Assembly: GCA_021781595.1 (NCBI GenBank)
Contig: JAJXWN010000003.1
Coordinates: 1 to 45,113 of the forward strand
Direction: 5' to 3'
Origin: a bacterium
GTDB taxonomy: Bacteria > Vulcanimicrobiota > Vulcanimicrobiia > Vulcanimicrobiales > Vulcanimicrobiaceae
DNA length: 45,113 bases
The notes beneath the pieces were generated by a model. The model was not told the origin of the DNA, searched no databases, and saw nothing but the letters and a program-made list of their open reading frames with translations. Below, piece by piece: positions 27,856 through 35,643 of the stretch; within the stretch, counting starts at the first letter, position 1; each line of letters opens with the position of its first letter. Both the position numbers and the translations under genes were made by a program.

Positions 27856-28647
27856 TCAGGGCTTGATCGCGGTCTTCGCGGTGATGATGCCGCCCGAGAC
27901 GGTGAAGGTGATGAAGTACTCGCCCTTCGATGTCGCGAGATCCGCATCGACCTTATAACTCCCGTCGGCGTTTCGGCGCTGGCTCAGGCTTTGGATGCGC
28001 GTGCCGGAACCGATAAACGCGGACTCGGTCGGCGAGCCGCTGGCCAGCATCGCTGCGGCGGCGCCCGTGTCGCCGCGTTCTAGCGCATCGATATAACGCT
28101 CTACGAGCCGCTCGGCCGGGCCGAGACTCGGCGGCGCGGTCGTCGATGCAGCACTGGGCACGGTATGCGGCTCGGGCACGATCGTCCGCTTGGGAACCGG
28201 AGCCGGGCTCGGAGGCTTGATCGCCCGCGCGTTCACATGCCTGCGCGCCGGTACGGGACTAGGGCGCGCGCTCGGCAGCGGGCTCGGCAGGGGGCTCGGC
28301 GACGCGGAGGGCTTTGGGCTGCTGGTGCTGCTTGCCGTCGGATGCGGCGTCGGATGCGGCGTGGGACGCGAGGTGGCGACGGCGGTGGGGCTCGGCGTGG
28401 GGCGCGGCGCCGGAAGCGGCAACGGCAGCGCGGCAGCGGTTGCAGCCGAGGTCGGTTCGACGGTCGGCAAGGCGCTTCCGCGAGTCGATGCCCGCCCGAG
28501 AAAGTGCGCGAGCGCGCCGCCAAAAAACAGACCTACGAGCACGACGATAATGACGGCCGGAATCAACGGGAACTCTCCACCGCCCGAACCGCGTCCCGGC
28601 GCGGAATCGAAACCGCTGCGCCGGCGCCGCCGCGGCGTATCGCTCAT
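27856..28647 (-). CDS. Hypothetical single-TM protein with Pro/Ser/Thr/Ala-rich stalk and small C-terminal domain
   Basis: FPLIPAVIIVVLVGLFFGGALAHFL TM; PTPSPT/PTPHPT low-complexity region; C-terminal ERLVERYIDALERGDTGAAAAML... Confidence 0.6.
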   Translation of the reverse strand: MSDTPRRRRRSGFDSAPGRGSGGGEFPLIPAVIIVVLVGLFFGGALAHFLGRASTRGSALPTVEPTSAATAAALPLPLPAPRPTPSPTAVATSRPTPHPTPHPTASSTSSPKPSASPSPLPSPLPSARPSPVPARRHVNARAIKPPSPAPVPKRTIVPEPHTVPSAASTTAPPSLGPAERLVERYIDALERGDTGAAAAMLASGSPTESAFIGSGTRIQSLSQRRNADGSYKVDADLATSKGEYFITFTVSGGIITAKTAIKP

Positions 28648-29039
28648 GGCTCGCGCAGCCGCCGGGAGATACCGTCGATCAGATCCCGAGGCAAGCGCGC
28701 GATGAGATCCGGCTCCCGTTCGACGAGCGCGACCGTCGCTTCGCGCAGCAACCCCGGATTATCTCCGGCATAGCGCAGCAACGCCGCTATCGCAGCCGCC
28801 TCGCCGCGCTCGATCCCTTCGAGCGTCGTCCCTGCCGCCTCGACCGCATCCTCGGACGATTCGCCGCGCCGGCGAAACGCATCGAAAATCGCTTCGCGCA
28901 GCGCCGCGCGGCTATTGGGCGGCAGCGTGGGCTCGCTCTGCGCCAACGCTCGGGCTAACGCGCGTTCGTCCATTCTTGCGATGAATCTCTCCGCCCCCTC
29001 AACGATATCGGTACGGCACGACTTCCCGAATACGGACAT
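28644..29039 (-). CDS. Hypothetical protein
   Basis: Start chosen at MSVFGKSCRTDIVEG; 4-nt overlap with downstream gene at 28644-28647; helix-rich Ala/Arg-rich sequence. Confidence 0.5.
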   Translation of the reverse strand: MSVFGKSCRTDIVEGAERFIARMDERALARALAQSEPTLPPNSRAALREAIFDAFRRRGESSEDAVEAAGTTLEGIERGEAAAIAALLRYAGDNPGLLREATVALVEREPDLIARLPRDLIDGISRRLREP

Positions 29040-29102
29040 TGGCAAGGTCGTTACTCCCCGGCAGCAGGCGGCTCCTCGAAATTCGCCCAAAACTCTCGGG
29101 TC

Positions 29103-29441
29103 GTGATATGCGTCAGGGTGCCCCTCGATCTTCACGCCGTCACACGCACGGGGTCGGCCGCCTTTGCCTGCTGCACGCCGCTGCGCGTGCGGCACGTGGT
29201 CGCGCTGGCCGTGCGCGAAGCGATCGGCGCGCGAGCCCCGCGCGAGACGTTCCAGCGAAGCCTCCGCGCGACGCTCGACGGTCTCTCCGGCGGCCGGTAC
29301 GCCGTCCATATCGACGGCCGGCGCGTCCGAGACCCCGAGGCCGTCGTCGTCTGCGATGCCGTCGCGCAGGTTCGCTTCTATCTTCCCCACACGTCTCGCG
29401 CTACGGTACGCCGTCCTGAACCAGCACGCCCCAAACGCTGA
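29103..29441 (+). CDS. Hypothetical protein
   Basis: 112 aa; divergent from 28644-29039; no recognised motif. Confidence 0.4.
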   Translation: MICVRVPLDLHAVTRTGSAAFACCTPLRVRHVVALAVREAIGARAPRETFQRSLRATLDGLSGGRYAVHIDGRRVRDPEAVVVCDAVAQVRFYLPHTSRATVRRPEPARPKR

Positions 29442-30165
29442 CCCTCCGGCTCCGCCGCCTTCGAACCTCGCCCTCGCCGCCCGCGCGGGGCGCCTTCTCG
29501 TTCGTCGCTGGCCGCTATACGCTGCGGTAAGCGCAGCGGCGCTCGCGATCCAAACTGCCGTACACTATGCGTTGCACGCGGTGGTCGCCGACGCAGTAGC
29601 CACCCTGCTCGTCGGTCCGGTCATCGTCGCGATCACCAACGTCAACGTCGCGGCCGACAGCGCTCTCGAGAACGGGCCGGACGAGCCCAACTGGCCCGCA
29701 CGCTGGGAGCGAGTGCTCGAACGCTTGTGGGCCGTCATCGCGATCGACTCGATCATCTCGTTGCTGTGGCCTATCGGTGCGGGAGGGGCCGCAAGCGGCG
29801 CAGGCTTTGGCACGCTGCTCCTGGACGCACTGGTGCTGGCGTTCCTCGCTACGCTCTTCTTTGCCGACGTCTATGCATGCGTGGAACCGGACCGGCCGGC
29901 GCTGACGCTGGTACCGCTCGCATTCGCGCGCAGCACGCTGCTGTCGTGGCAGAACCTTCCGCGTGTGATGGTTCTGCTGGCGGCGCAACTCGCGCTCGCG
30001 TTGGCCGTACTGGAGATCGACGCAGTCATGAAGGCGAGCCCGGCGGGTCCCGTCAATTATTGGGCGAGCGCCGCCGTCTTCACTCTGGCCGCGGCTCCCG
30101 TCGCCGCCTGGACGACTACCATCTACCTGTACTGCGTCGCGCGCGAGCGCGAAACGATGGGTTGA
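29404..30165 (+). CDS. Hypothetical multi-pass membrane protein (start uncertain)
   Basis: ORF 29164..30165; only the part from about 29404 looks like protein (several TM segments: LYAAVSAAALAIQTAVHYALHAVVADAVATLLVGPVIVAIT, LLLDALVLAFLATLFFADVYA). Confidence 0.5.
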   Translation, partial: RYAVLNQHAPNADPPAPPPSNLALAARAGRLLVRRWPLYAAVSAAALAIQTAVHYALHAVVADAVATLLVGPVIVAITNVNVAADSALENGPDEPNWPARWERVLERLWAVIAIDSIISLLWPIGAGGAASGAGFGTLLLDALVLAFLATLFFADVYACVEPDRPALTLVPLAFARSTLLSWQNLPRVMVLLAAQLALALAVLEIDAVMKASPAGPVNYWASAAVFTLAAAPVAAWTTTIYLYCVARERETMG

Positions 30166-30196
30166 CGAACGCGCGGCGCAACGATGATGCAACCCA

Positions 30197-31000
30197 TTGC
30201 ACGTCGAACTCATATGCGAGAACCTACGCCGTACGGATAGAAAGCGAGCGATAACCATACGACTGCCCCGCATTGGAAGCATCGGTCTGTGCGTAGCGCT
30301 GGCCTTGGCGACCTGCGCCTCGGCCGCCGCGCAACGTCAGCACTACACCGTCACGGGACTCGACTGCTATCGGATCGGCCGGCACCAGGCGCCCAAGACC
30401 GTTACGTACACCGGTACCCAGACGCTCGCAATATCGCACGCGGACTCTTCGACGCATTTCTTTGCAACCGTCCGCTACGTCGCCACCAGCCGCTCGGGCT
30501 CGGTTCCCTCGCAGGCCTCTTTCGCGCAAGACCTTCTGCCCAACGGCGAGCTGGCCGACCGTGCCGACCTCGACCCGGACTACCTCACCGTACTCAACCA
30601 GCCGTTCGCGGTCGAGCTCGGCGCCCAGACGCTACGCGAGATCCTTCGCCTCCATGGCCGGGCCCCGTTTGCCTTCCCGGCTCCGCTGACCGGCGGAACG
30701 CTCCACGGATACCTCGAGCGCGGGCCGATCGGACGCATCGGCTCGCAGCTGGTCGTCGCCGTGAAGTTCGACGCCCGGGGCCCGATGACGGGCCCTCTAC
30801 CCAACCGCGTGGGGATCGCGATGAGCGGCGCCATGCACATGCGCGGCACGGCGTACTACGACATCCACGGTACGCTGCTGCTCGCGCTGAACGAGCGGAT
30901 GACGATCGCCGGAACCTTCGATGATCGCGCCATCACCACGCCCGTCAAGATCGTGTACGCGCGGCGCATCCACGCGCAGAACGCTACGACGCGGCGATGA
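30197..31000 (+). CDS. Hypothetical secreted protein
   Basis: 267 aa with signal peptide-like segment IGLCVALALATCASAAAQ; start uncertain. Confidence 0.5.
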   Translation: MHVELICENLRRTDRKRAITIRLPRIGSIGLCVALALATCASAAAQRQHYTVTGLDCYRIGRHQAPKTVTYTGTQTLAISHADSSTHFFATVRYVATSRSGSVPSQASFAQDLLPNGELADRADLDPDYLTVLNQPFAVELGAQTLREILRLHGRAPFAFPAPLTGGTLHGYLERGPIGRIGSQLVVAVKFDARGPMTGPLPNRVGIAMSGAMHMRGTAYYDIHGTLLLALNERMTIAGTFDDRAITTPVKIVYARRIHAQNATTRR

Positions 31001-31376
31001 GTTCGACCGCCATCGGATGCGCGAACGGAACTTCCGTCAACGAAACCAACGGCGTAAAAGCCAGATGGTTCTGGTGGCAATCGACCAATCGTTCGATACC
31101 GCGTTTGACGCTGCCGGACTCCTCGACGTATTTGTTAAGCTTCTTGACGAAGTACGCGTGCGGATCGCGCAGCACTTTCGCATAATACGGGTCGCCGGTC
31201 AGGCCTTGCGGGCTGAGGCCCTCTTTCGGCACCAGCCAAACGAACCACGGATCCTCGCCGCGGTGATACCCGATGAGCACGAGTGGGATCGCTCGAGCGG
31301 AATCGAGCTCGGGAATAAAGCTGCACATCGTGTAGCCGTCAAACGCAATCTCTTTGGTCTCGATGGCGTTTTCCAT
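30984..31376 (-). CDS. Hypothetical cytoplasmic protein
   Basis: Start taken at MENAIETKEIAFDGYTMCSF; compositionally normal protein (DPWFVWLVPKEGLSPQGLTGDPYYAKVLRDPHAYF). Confidence 0.55.
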   Translation of the reverse strand: MENAIETKEIAFDGYTMCSFIPELDSARAIPLVLIGYHRGEDPWFVWLVPKEGLSPQGLTGDPYYAKVLRDPHAYFVKKLNKYVEESGSVKRGIERLVDCHQNHLAFTPLVSLTEVPFAHPMAVELIAAS

Positions 31377-31576
31377 ACCGTTCACTCCCCATCTTCCGGC
31401 GACAAACAAAAAACCGCTCGGCGCTTTGCGTCGAACGGCTAACGGTCTCTCATGACATCTTCCCAGGCGTCATGCAGCGTGGTTCGCCGCAGCAGCGCCG
31501 GGACCTTCGCCGATGGAAGGTGGCCGCCGGGCCCGTTTGAAACCTTTGCAGGGCGAGGCGGTGTTGGGACGCGTGT

Positions 31577-32236
31577 ATGAGCGCCCTCGCGCCACTCCTG
31601 GGGGAGTTTATCGTGCCTACTGCGGCTGCGCCGAGGAAGTCGCTCAAAGCGCAACCGGTCACGACGGGAGCCGAGCGTTTTGAGACGATCGTCGACGAGT
31701 ACCAGCGCCGGCTGTACGGCTTCGCCCTGCGCATGACGGGAAACCGGGAGGATGCCGAAGAGATCGTCCAGGATGCATTCGTTCGGGCCTATCGAGCGCT
31801 CGCCAAGATGTCGCCTCAGCAGCGCGCCGAACTGCGCCTGCAGCCGTGGCTCTACACGATCACGCTCAACGTGACCCGCAACCGCCTGCGCAGCAAGCGG
31901 CCCGCCCACGTGGCCCTCGATGCGCTAGCGGACCCCGATGCATTGTTGCGCGCCTCGCAAGACGGCCCGCCGCAGCCCGAGCGCATCGTCGAACAGAATG
32001 CTGACATGGCGCTCGTGGAGCGCGCGCTTCTGCAGCTGCCCATGCACCTGCGCGCCGCGGCGACCCTTCGGTTCGTCGAAGGGCGCAGCCATCCGGAGAT
32101 CGCCGAGATCCTCGGCCAGCCGATCGGAACGGTGAAGTCGCACGTCCACCGCGCCGTGCGCGTTCTGCGGCGGATACTCGGTCCACAGATCGATCGAATC
32201 GTGCCCCAAGGAGCAACCATCCATGCGCTGCCGTGA
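31577..32236 (+). CDS. RNA polymerase sigma factor, ECF subfamily
   Basis: Sigma2: VDEYQRRLYGFALRMTGNREDAEEIVQDAFVRAYRAL; sigma4: LLQLPMHLRAAATLRFVEGRSHPEIAEILGQPIGTVKSHVHRAVRVLRRIL. Confidence 0.93.
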   Translation: MSALAPLLGEFIVPTAAAPRKSLKAQPVTTGAERFETIVDEYQRRLYGFALRMTGNREDAEEIVQDAFVRAYRALAKMSPQQRAELRLQPWLYTITLNVTRNRLRSKRPAHVALDALADPDALLRASQDGPPQPERIVEQNADMALVERALLQLPMHLRAAATLRFVEGRSHPEIAEILGQPIGTVKSHVHRAVRVLRRILGPQIDRIVPQGATIHALP

Positions 32237-32957
32237 CGTCGACGCGCTCTGGGACGACGTCCGCCAAGGGGCGCCGTCGATCCACGAAGCCGTCGCAATC
32301 CACCTGCATGCCTGTCCCCCGTGCCAAGAGCTCTACGAACAATACGAAGGCGTAGCCTACTGTCTCTCCTGTTTGCCGGCACCCGAGCCTTCTTGCGACC
32401 TGGCGAAGAGAGTCGTTGCGCACATAGCCCAGCTGACCCATAACGTACGGAGCGCCGCAGTCACGCTGACGGCGGTGCAGACGCCGATCGGGCGTCTCTA
32501 CGTCGGCTTCAAGCAGTCGCGCATCGCCTTCGTCGGCATCGACCGCGGCGAACCGGTTGCAGCGGTTCTGGAGCAGGCGCGGCGCCGGCTCCGCCGCCCG
32601 GTGGAGCAAGGCGATCCCCCGCCCTGGGTCAAGTCGCTCATCGCGGAGTTTTTCCAGACCTGGCACGTCGACGAACGTCTCGTCGACATAAGCGACCTGA
32701 CTCCATTCGAACAAGCGACTCTCAAGAAGACCGCGCAGATTCCGCCGGGGGAGGTGCGTTCCTACGCCTGGGTGGCGCGCGAGATCGGGCATCCCAAAGC
32801 GGCGCGAGCCGTTGGCCAGGTCATGGCACGCAATCCGCTTCCGCTGCTCTTCCCGTGTCACCGGGTCGTCGACTCGAGCGGCGCGCTCCACGACTACGGA
32901 TATGGCCTCGAGATGAAGGCCCGCCTGCTCCGCATGGAAGGCTACCACGCGCGCTGA
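32223..32957 (+). CDS. Zinc-binding anti-sigma (ZAS)-like N-terminal domain fused to methylated-DNA-[protein]-cysteine S-methyltransferase
   Basis: N-term C3...H27-LHA-C31-PP-C34 (HX3CX2C); C-term FEQATLKKTAQIPPGEVRSYAWVAREIGHPKAARAVGQVMARNPLPLLFPCHRVVDSSGALHDYGYGLEMKARLL with PCHR active site (Cys212). Overlaps sigma gene by 14 nt. Confidence 0.9.
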   Translation: MRCRDVDALWDDVRQGAPSIHEAVAIHLHACPPCQELYEQYEGVAYCLSCLPAPEPSCDLAKRVVAHIAQLTHNVRSAAVTLTAVQTPIGRLYVGFKQSRIAFVGIDRGEPVAAVLEQARRRLRRPVEQGDPPPWVKSLIAEFFQTWHVDERLVDISDLTPFEQATLKKTAQIPPGEVRSYAWVAREIGHPKAARAVGQVMARNPLPLLFPCHRVVDSSGALHDYGYGLEMKARLLRMEGYHAR

Positions 32958-33161
32958 CCGGCCGACAGGGCATTCCTGCCCGCGCTCGAACCGGGCTAGC
33001 CATACGGTGTCCGCAAGCTCCCTCAGATAATAGACAAACGAGGGTAAACGGCCGGACGAAGGAGGTGATCGTCGTTCGTACAGAGAGTAGCACGATATCT
33101 AGCATAACGATGATCGGAGGTGCCGGCGGCTAGCCGGCGCCCCGGACCCGATACGGCTTCC

Positions 33162-33190
33162 GCCGGCTCGCTCGAGCCGGCTTTTTTTTC
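33162..33190 (+). terminator. Rho-independent terminator
   Basis: GCCGGCTCG-CT-CGAGCCGGC followed by TTTTTTTT. Confidence 0.8.
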
Positions 33191-33232
33191 GCCCGAAGGG
33201 GAACGCAGACGTTGCTTTTAATCATCAGGAAG

Positions 33233-33943
33233 GTGGCAAAGCACGTCCTCATCACAGGGTTCGAGCCGTTTGGCGGCGAGAAGGTGAACCCGAGCGAACT
33301 CGTCGCGCGCAGCCTCGAAGGGCGCCTCATTGCAGAGCGTCTCGTCGTATCGCGCGTTCTACCGGTCGAGACGCGTAATCTTCGCGACCGCTTGGAGCGC
33401 GCGCTCCTAGAAGAATCGCCCGACATCGTGCTGTGCATGGGGCAAGGCGGCGGCCGGACCGCCGTTGCACTCGAGCGAGTGGCGGTCAACGTCCTAGACT
33501 TCGAGCGGCCCGACAACGTCGGAGTCGTGCGCAGACAGGAGCAGATCCAGCGCGCGGGCCCCGACGCCCGTCTATCGAACCTGCCATTTGAGAAGATCGT
33601 CGAGGCGTGGCATGAGAACGGCGTGCCCGGCTACGTGTCGAACTCCGCCGGCACCTTCATCTGCAATCAAGCGCTCTACGAACTGCTCGGTCTCGTAGAG
33701 GCGACCGCCTCCGCCATCGTCGCCGGGTTCGTCCATCTGCCCTATCTCCCGGCGCAGGCCATCACCGCAGGCTCGGAGGCCACCGCATCGATGTCGTTCG
33801 AGACGATGAAACGAGCGATGGAGATTCTTTTGGAAACAATCGTACCGTGGGTCGACCATCGCCCGCTCGAGCGCGACATTGCAACGCGCGCCCGCAGCTC
33901 CGAGATGTGGATACCACGCGGTGTAAAGGAAGTAGAACGCTGA
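33233..33943 (+). CDS. pcp: Pyroglutamyl-peptidase I (pyrrolidone-carboxylate peptidase)
   Basis: HVLITGFEPFGGEKVNPSE, VLPVETRNLRDRLE, CMGQGGGRTAVALERVAVNV, YVSNSAGTFICNQALYELL; GTG 33233 start. Confidence 0.9.
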   Translation: MAKHVLITGFEPFGGEKVNPSELVARSLEGRLIAERLVVSRVLPVETRNLRDRLERALLEESPDIVLCMGQGGGRTAVALERVAVNVLDFERPDNVGVVRRQEQIQRAGPDARLSNLPFEKIVEAWHENGVPGYVSNSAGTFICNQALYELLGLVEATASAIVAGFVHLPYLPAQAITAGSEATASMSFETMKRAMEILLETIVPWVDHRPLERDIATRARSSEMWIPRGVKEVER

Positions 33944-35622
33944 GCGACCCACGCATCGCCGCCATCCCCGACATCCACGGGCACGCCAAGGGCGAACACA
34001 AACTCTACTCGGAGGAGCGCCCTATAGCGTACTCCGCGCGTATGCTGTTTCTGTGGTTCTACCACGCGTGCCGGCGCGGTCTGCCGCGCTTCTTGATGGT
34101 GACCGACCACGTCAACTATCTGACGTTCGAGGATCCCGGAGCCGTCAACACGGTGCGCCGCGCGCTGAAACTCGCCGAGGCCGGCGATCTCTACGGCGCC
34201 GCCGAAACGGCGGGCGTCGACGTCACGCACGCGGCGATCGTTTCGGAAGGCCTGCGCCGCGGGATGCGCTTCTCGATCGGCGCCGAGATCGACAACGATC
34301 CGCGCGCGAGACCGGACGCTCAGAATATCGTCGACGCCATGAGGCCGGACGGCATGATCCGCTCGGTACACTTCCTGGCAGTCGACCACCCGGAGAAGGG
34401 CGCGGATTGGCAATGGCCGTTCGACAATGCGGAGTTCAAGGGTTTCTACGAAATCGTCGGGGTCGAGAAGACGTGGCAACTCTACATGGCCAAGCTGCTG
34501 GACGACATCGAAAAACTCCCGGGCCAAATCGTCGGGCACTTCTACGTACCGGCGAAGTTCGGCCATTGGCCCGATAAGGCTACGCTCGAGCGCTATGAAG
34601 ATCAGCTCATAGAGGCGTGCCGCGCGCGCGGGATGGCGGTCGAGATCAATACGCGCTTCCTGTACCGCGATGCGGAGTCCGAGGGCGCCGAAGGCAATCG
34701 GCAGCGCTACCGCACCGCCAATCTACGCTTGATGAAGAAAGCCAAAGCAAAAGGCGTGGGCATCGCCATCGGCTCGGACGCACACAGTCCGAAAGATCAA
34801 GGCGGAATGTTCGATTTCGTCCTCAAAATGCTCGACGAGGCGAGCGTAAACGAGATCGTCTTCCCGGTCGGTGGAAGGCTCGCGCGCGTGGCCCTGCGGG
34901 CGACCAAGGAACATCTCGAAAAGGCGAAATCGCAAGAGCCTCCGCTGGCAGGCAGCAGCATCACGGGATTCGGCCGCGCGGAGCTCGGCCTCCCCGAACG
35001 CGACGAAGCGGCCGAACTTCGCGAAGCGAAGGCAGCCGCGAAAGCTCGGCACGATGCGGGCCCCAAGCGACGCGCCGGCGGTCCGTCGCGGGCGACCAAA
35101 GGACCGGCCAAGGAGCCCTCTGCTCGCGGTGGAGCGCCGAGAACCACGCGCGCCAGAACGCCGAAGCCGGCCGCCGAACCGCGTGCTGCCGCACCGCAAG
35201 AACGCATTGCCTCGCCGAAAAGAGCCACGGCCGCGAAAAAGGCCGCGCCGGCAAAAAAAACCGCGCATGCCAAGAAACTCGCGCCGGCCAAGAAGCCTGC
35301 GCCGGCGAAGAAGCCCGCGCAGACCAAGAAGCTCGCGCCGGCAAAAAAGGCCGCGCCGCCAAAAAAAACCACGCCGGCCAAGAAACCCACGCCCACCAAG
35401 AAACTCGTACCGACCAAGAAACTCGCGCCGGCCAAGAAGCCCGCGCACGCCAAGAAGCCCGAGCCAGGCAAGAAACTCGCACATGGCAAAAAAACTGCGC
35501 CCGCTAAGAAGCCCGCGCCCGCCAAGAAATCCGCGCCCGCCAAGAAGCCCGCGCCCGCCAAGAAGCCCGCGCATGCCAAGAAGCCCGCGGCCGCCAAGAG
35601 AGCCGCGCGCAAGCGCCGCTAG
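33940..35622 (+). CDS. PHP-domain phosphoesterase-like protein with long histone-H1-like Lys/Ala/Pro repeat tail
   Basis: PHP-type motifs DIHGHAKGEHKL, VTDHVNYL, IGAEIDNDP, IRSVHFLAVDHPE, VGHFYVP, VEINTRF, IGSDAHSPKDQGG; C-term about 20 copies of a 6-aa period (xAPAKK). Start uncertain (possible CTG 33940 with upstream AAGGA). Confidence 0.85.
   Translation: MSDPRIAAIPDIHGHAKGEHKLYSEERPIAYSARMLFLWFYHACRRGLPRFLMVTDHVNYLTFEDPGAVNTVRRALKLAEAGDLYGAAETAGVDVTHAAIVSEGLRRGMRFSIGAEIDNDPRARPDAQNIVDAMRPDGMIRSVHFLAVDHPEKGADWQWPFDNAEFKGFYEIVGVEKTWQLYMAKLLDDIEKLPGQIVGHFYVPAKFGHWPDKATLERYEDQLIEACRARGMAVEINTRFLYRDAESEGAEGNRQRYRTANLRLMKKAKAKGVGIAIGSDAHSPKDQGGMFDFVLKMLDEASVNEIVFPVGGRLARVALRATKEHLEKAKSQEPPLAGSSITGFGRAELGLPERDEAAELREAKAAAKARHDAGPKRRAGGPSRATKGPAKEPSARGGAPRTTRARTPKPAAEPRAAAPQERIASPKRATAAKKAAPAKKTAHAKKLAPAKKPAPAKKPAQTKKLAPAKKAAPPKKTTPAKKPTPTKKLVPTKKLAPAKKPAHAKKPEPGKKLAHGKKTAPAKKPAPAKKSAPAKKPAPAKKPAHAKKPAAAKRAARKRR
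35236..35620 (+). repeat. In-frame tandem repeat of 18 bp (6 aa: x-A-P-A-K-K), about 20 copies
   Basis: AAPAKK TAHAKK LAPAKK PAPAKK PAQTKK LAPAKK AAPPKK TTPAKK PTPTKK LVPTKK LAPAKK PAHAKK PEPGKK LAHGKK TAPAKK PAPAKK SAPAKK PAPAKK PAHAKK PAAAKR. Confidence 0.95.
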
Positions 35623-35643
35623 AGCGATCTCCGATCGGATAAG

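Noticed and set aside
28190-28705. Gly-rich plus-strand ORF (GLGRALGSGLGRGLGD)
   Set aside because: Antisense of the Pro/Ser/Thr-rich stalk of the minus-strand gene 27856-28647.
31439-31909. 156-aa minus-strand ORF upstream of/over the ECF sigma gene
   Set aside because: Overlaps sigma-factor region 2 coding sequence; no motif; likely spurious.
34723-35574. Gly/Leu/Arg-rich minus-strand ORF (GLLGGRGFLGGRG repeats) that could look like a repeat protein
   Set aside because: Mirror translation of the KAKKPA tandem repeat on the plus strand; the plus frame continues from a PHP domain.
34797-35612. Minus-strand ORF with repetitive AGFLAGA hydrophobic repeats resembling a membrane protein
   Set aside because: Also an antisense translation of the 18-bp repeat array.
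35236-35620. Could the 18-bp repeat be a CRISPR or intergenic satellite
   Set aside because: Repeats are contiguous without spacers and stay in frame with the PHP gene.
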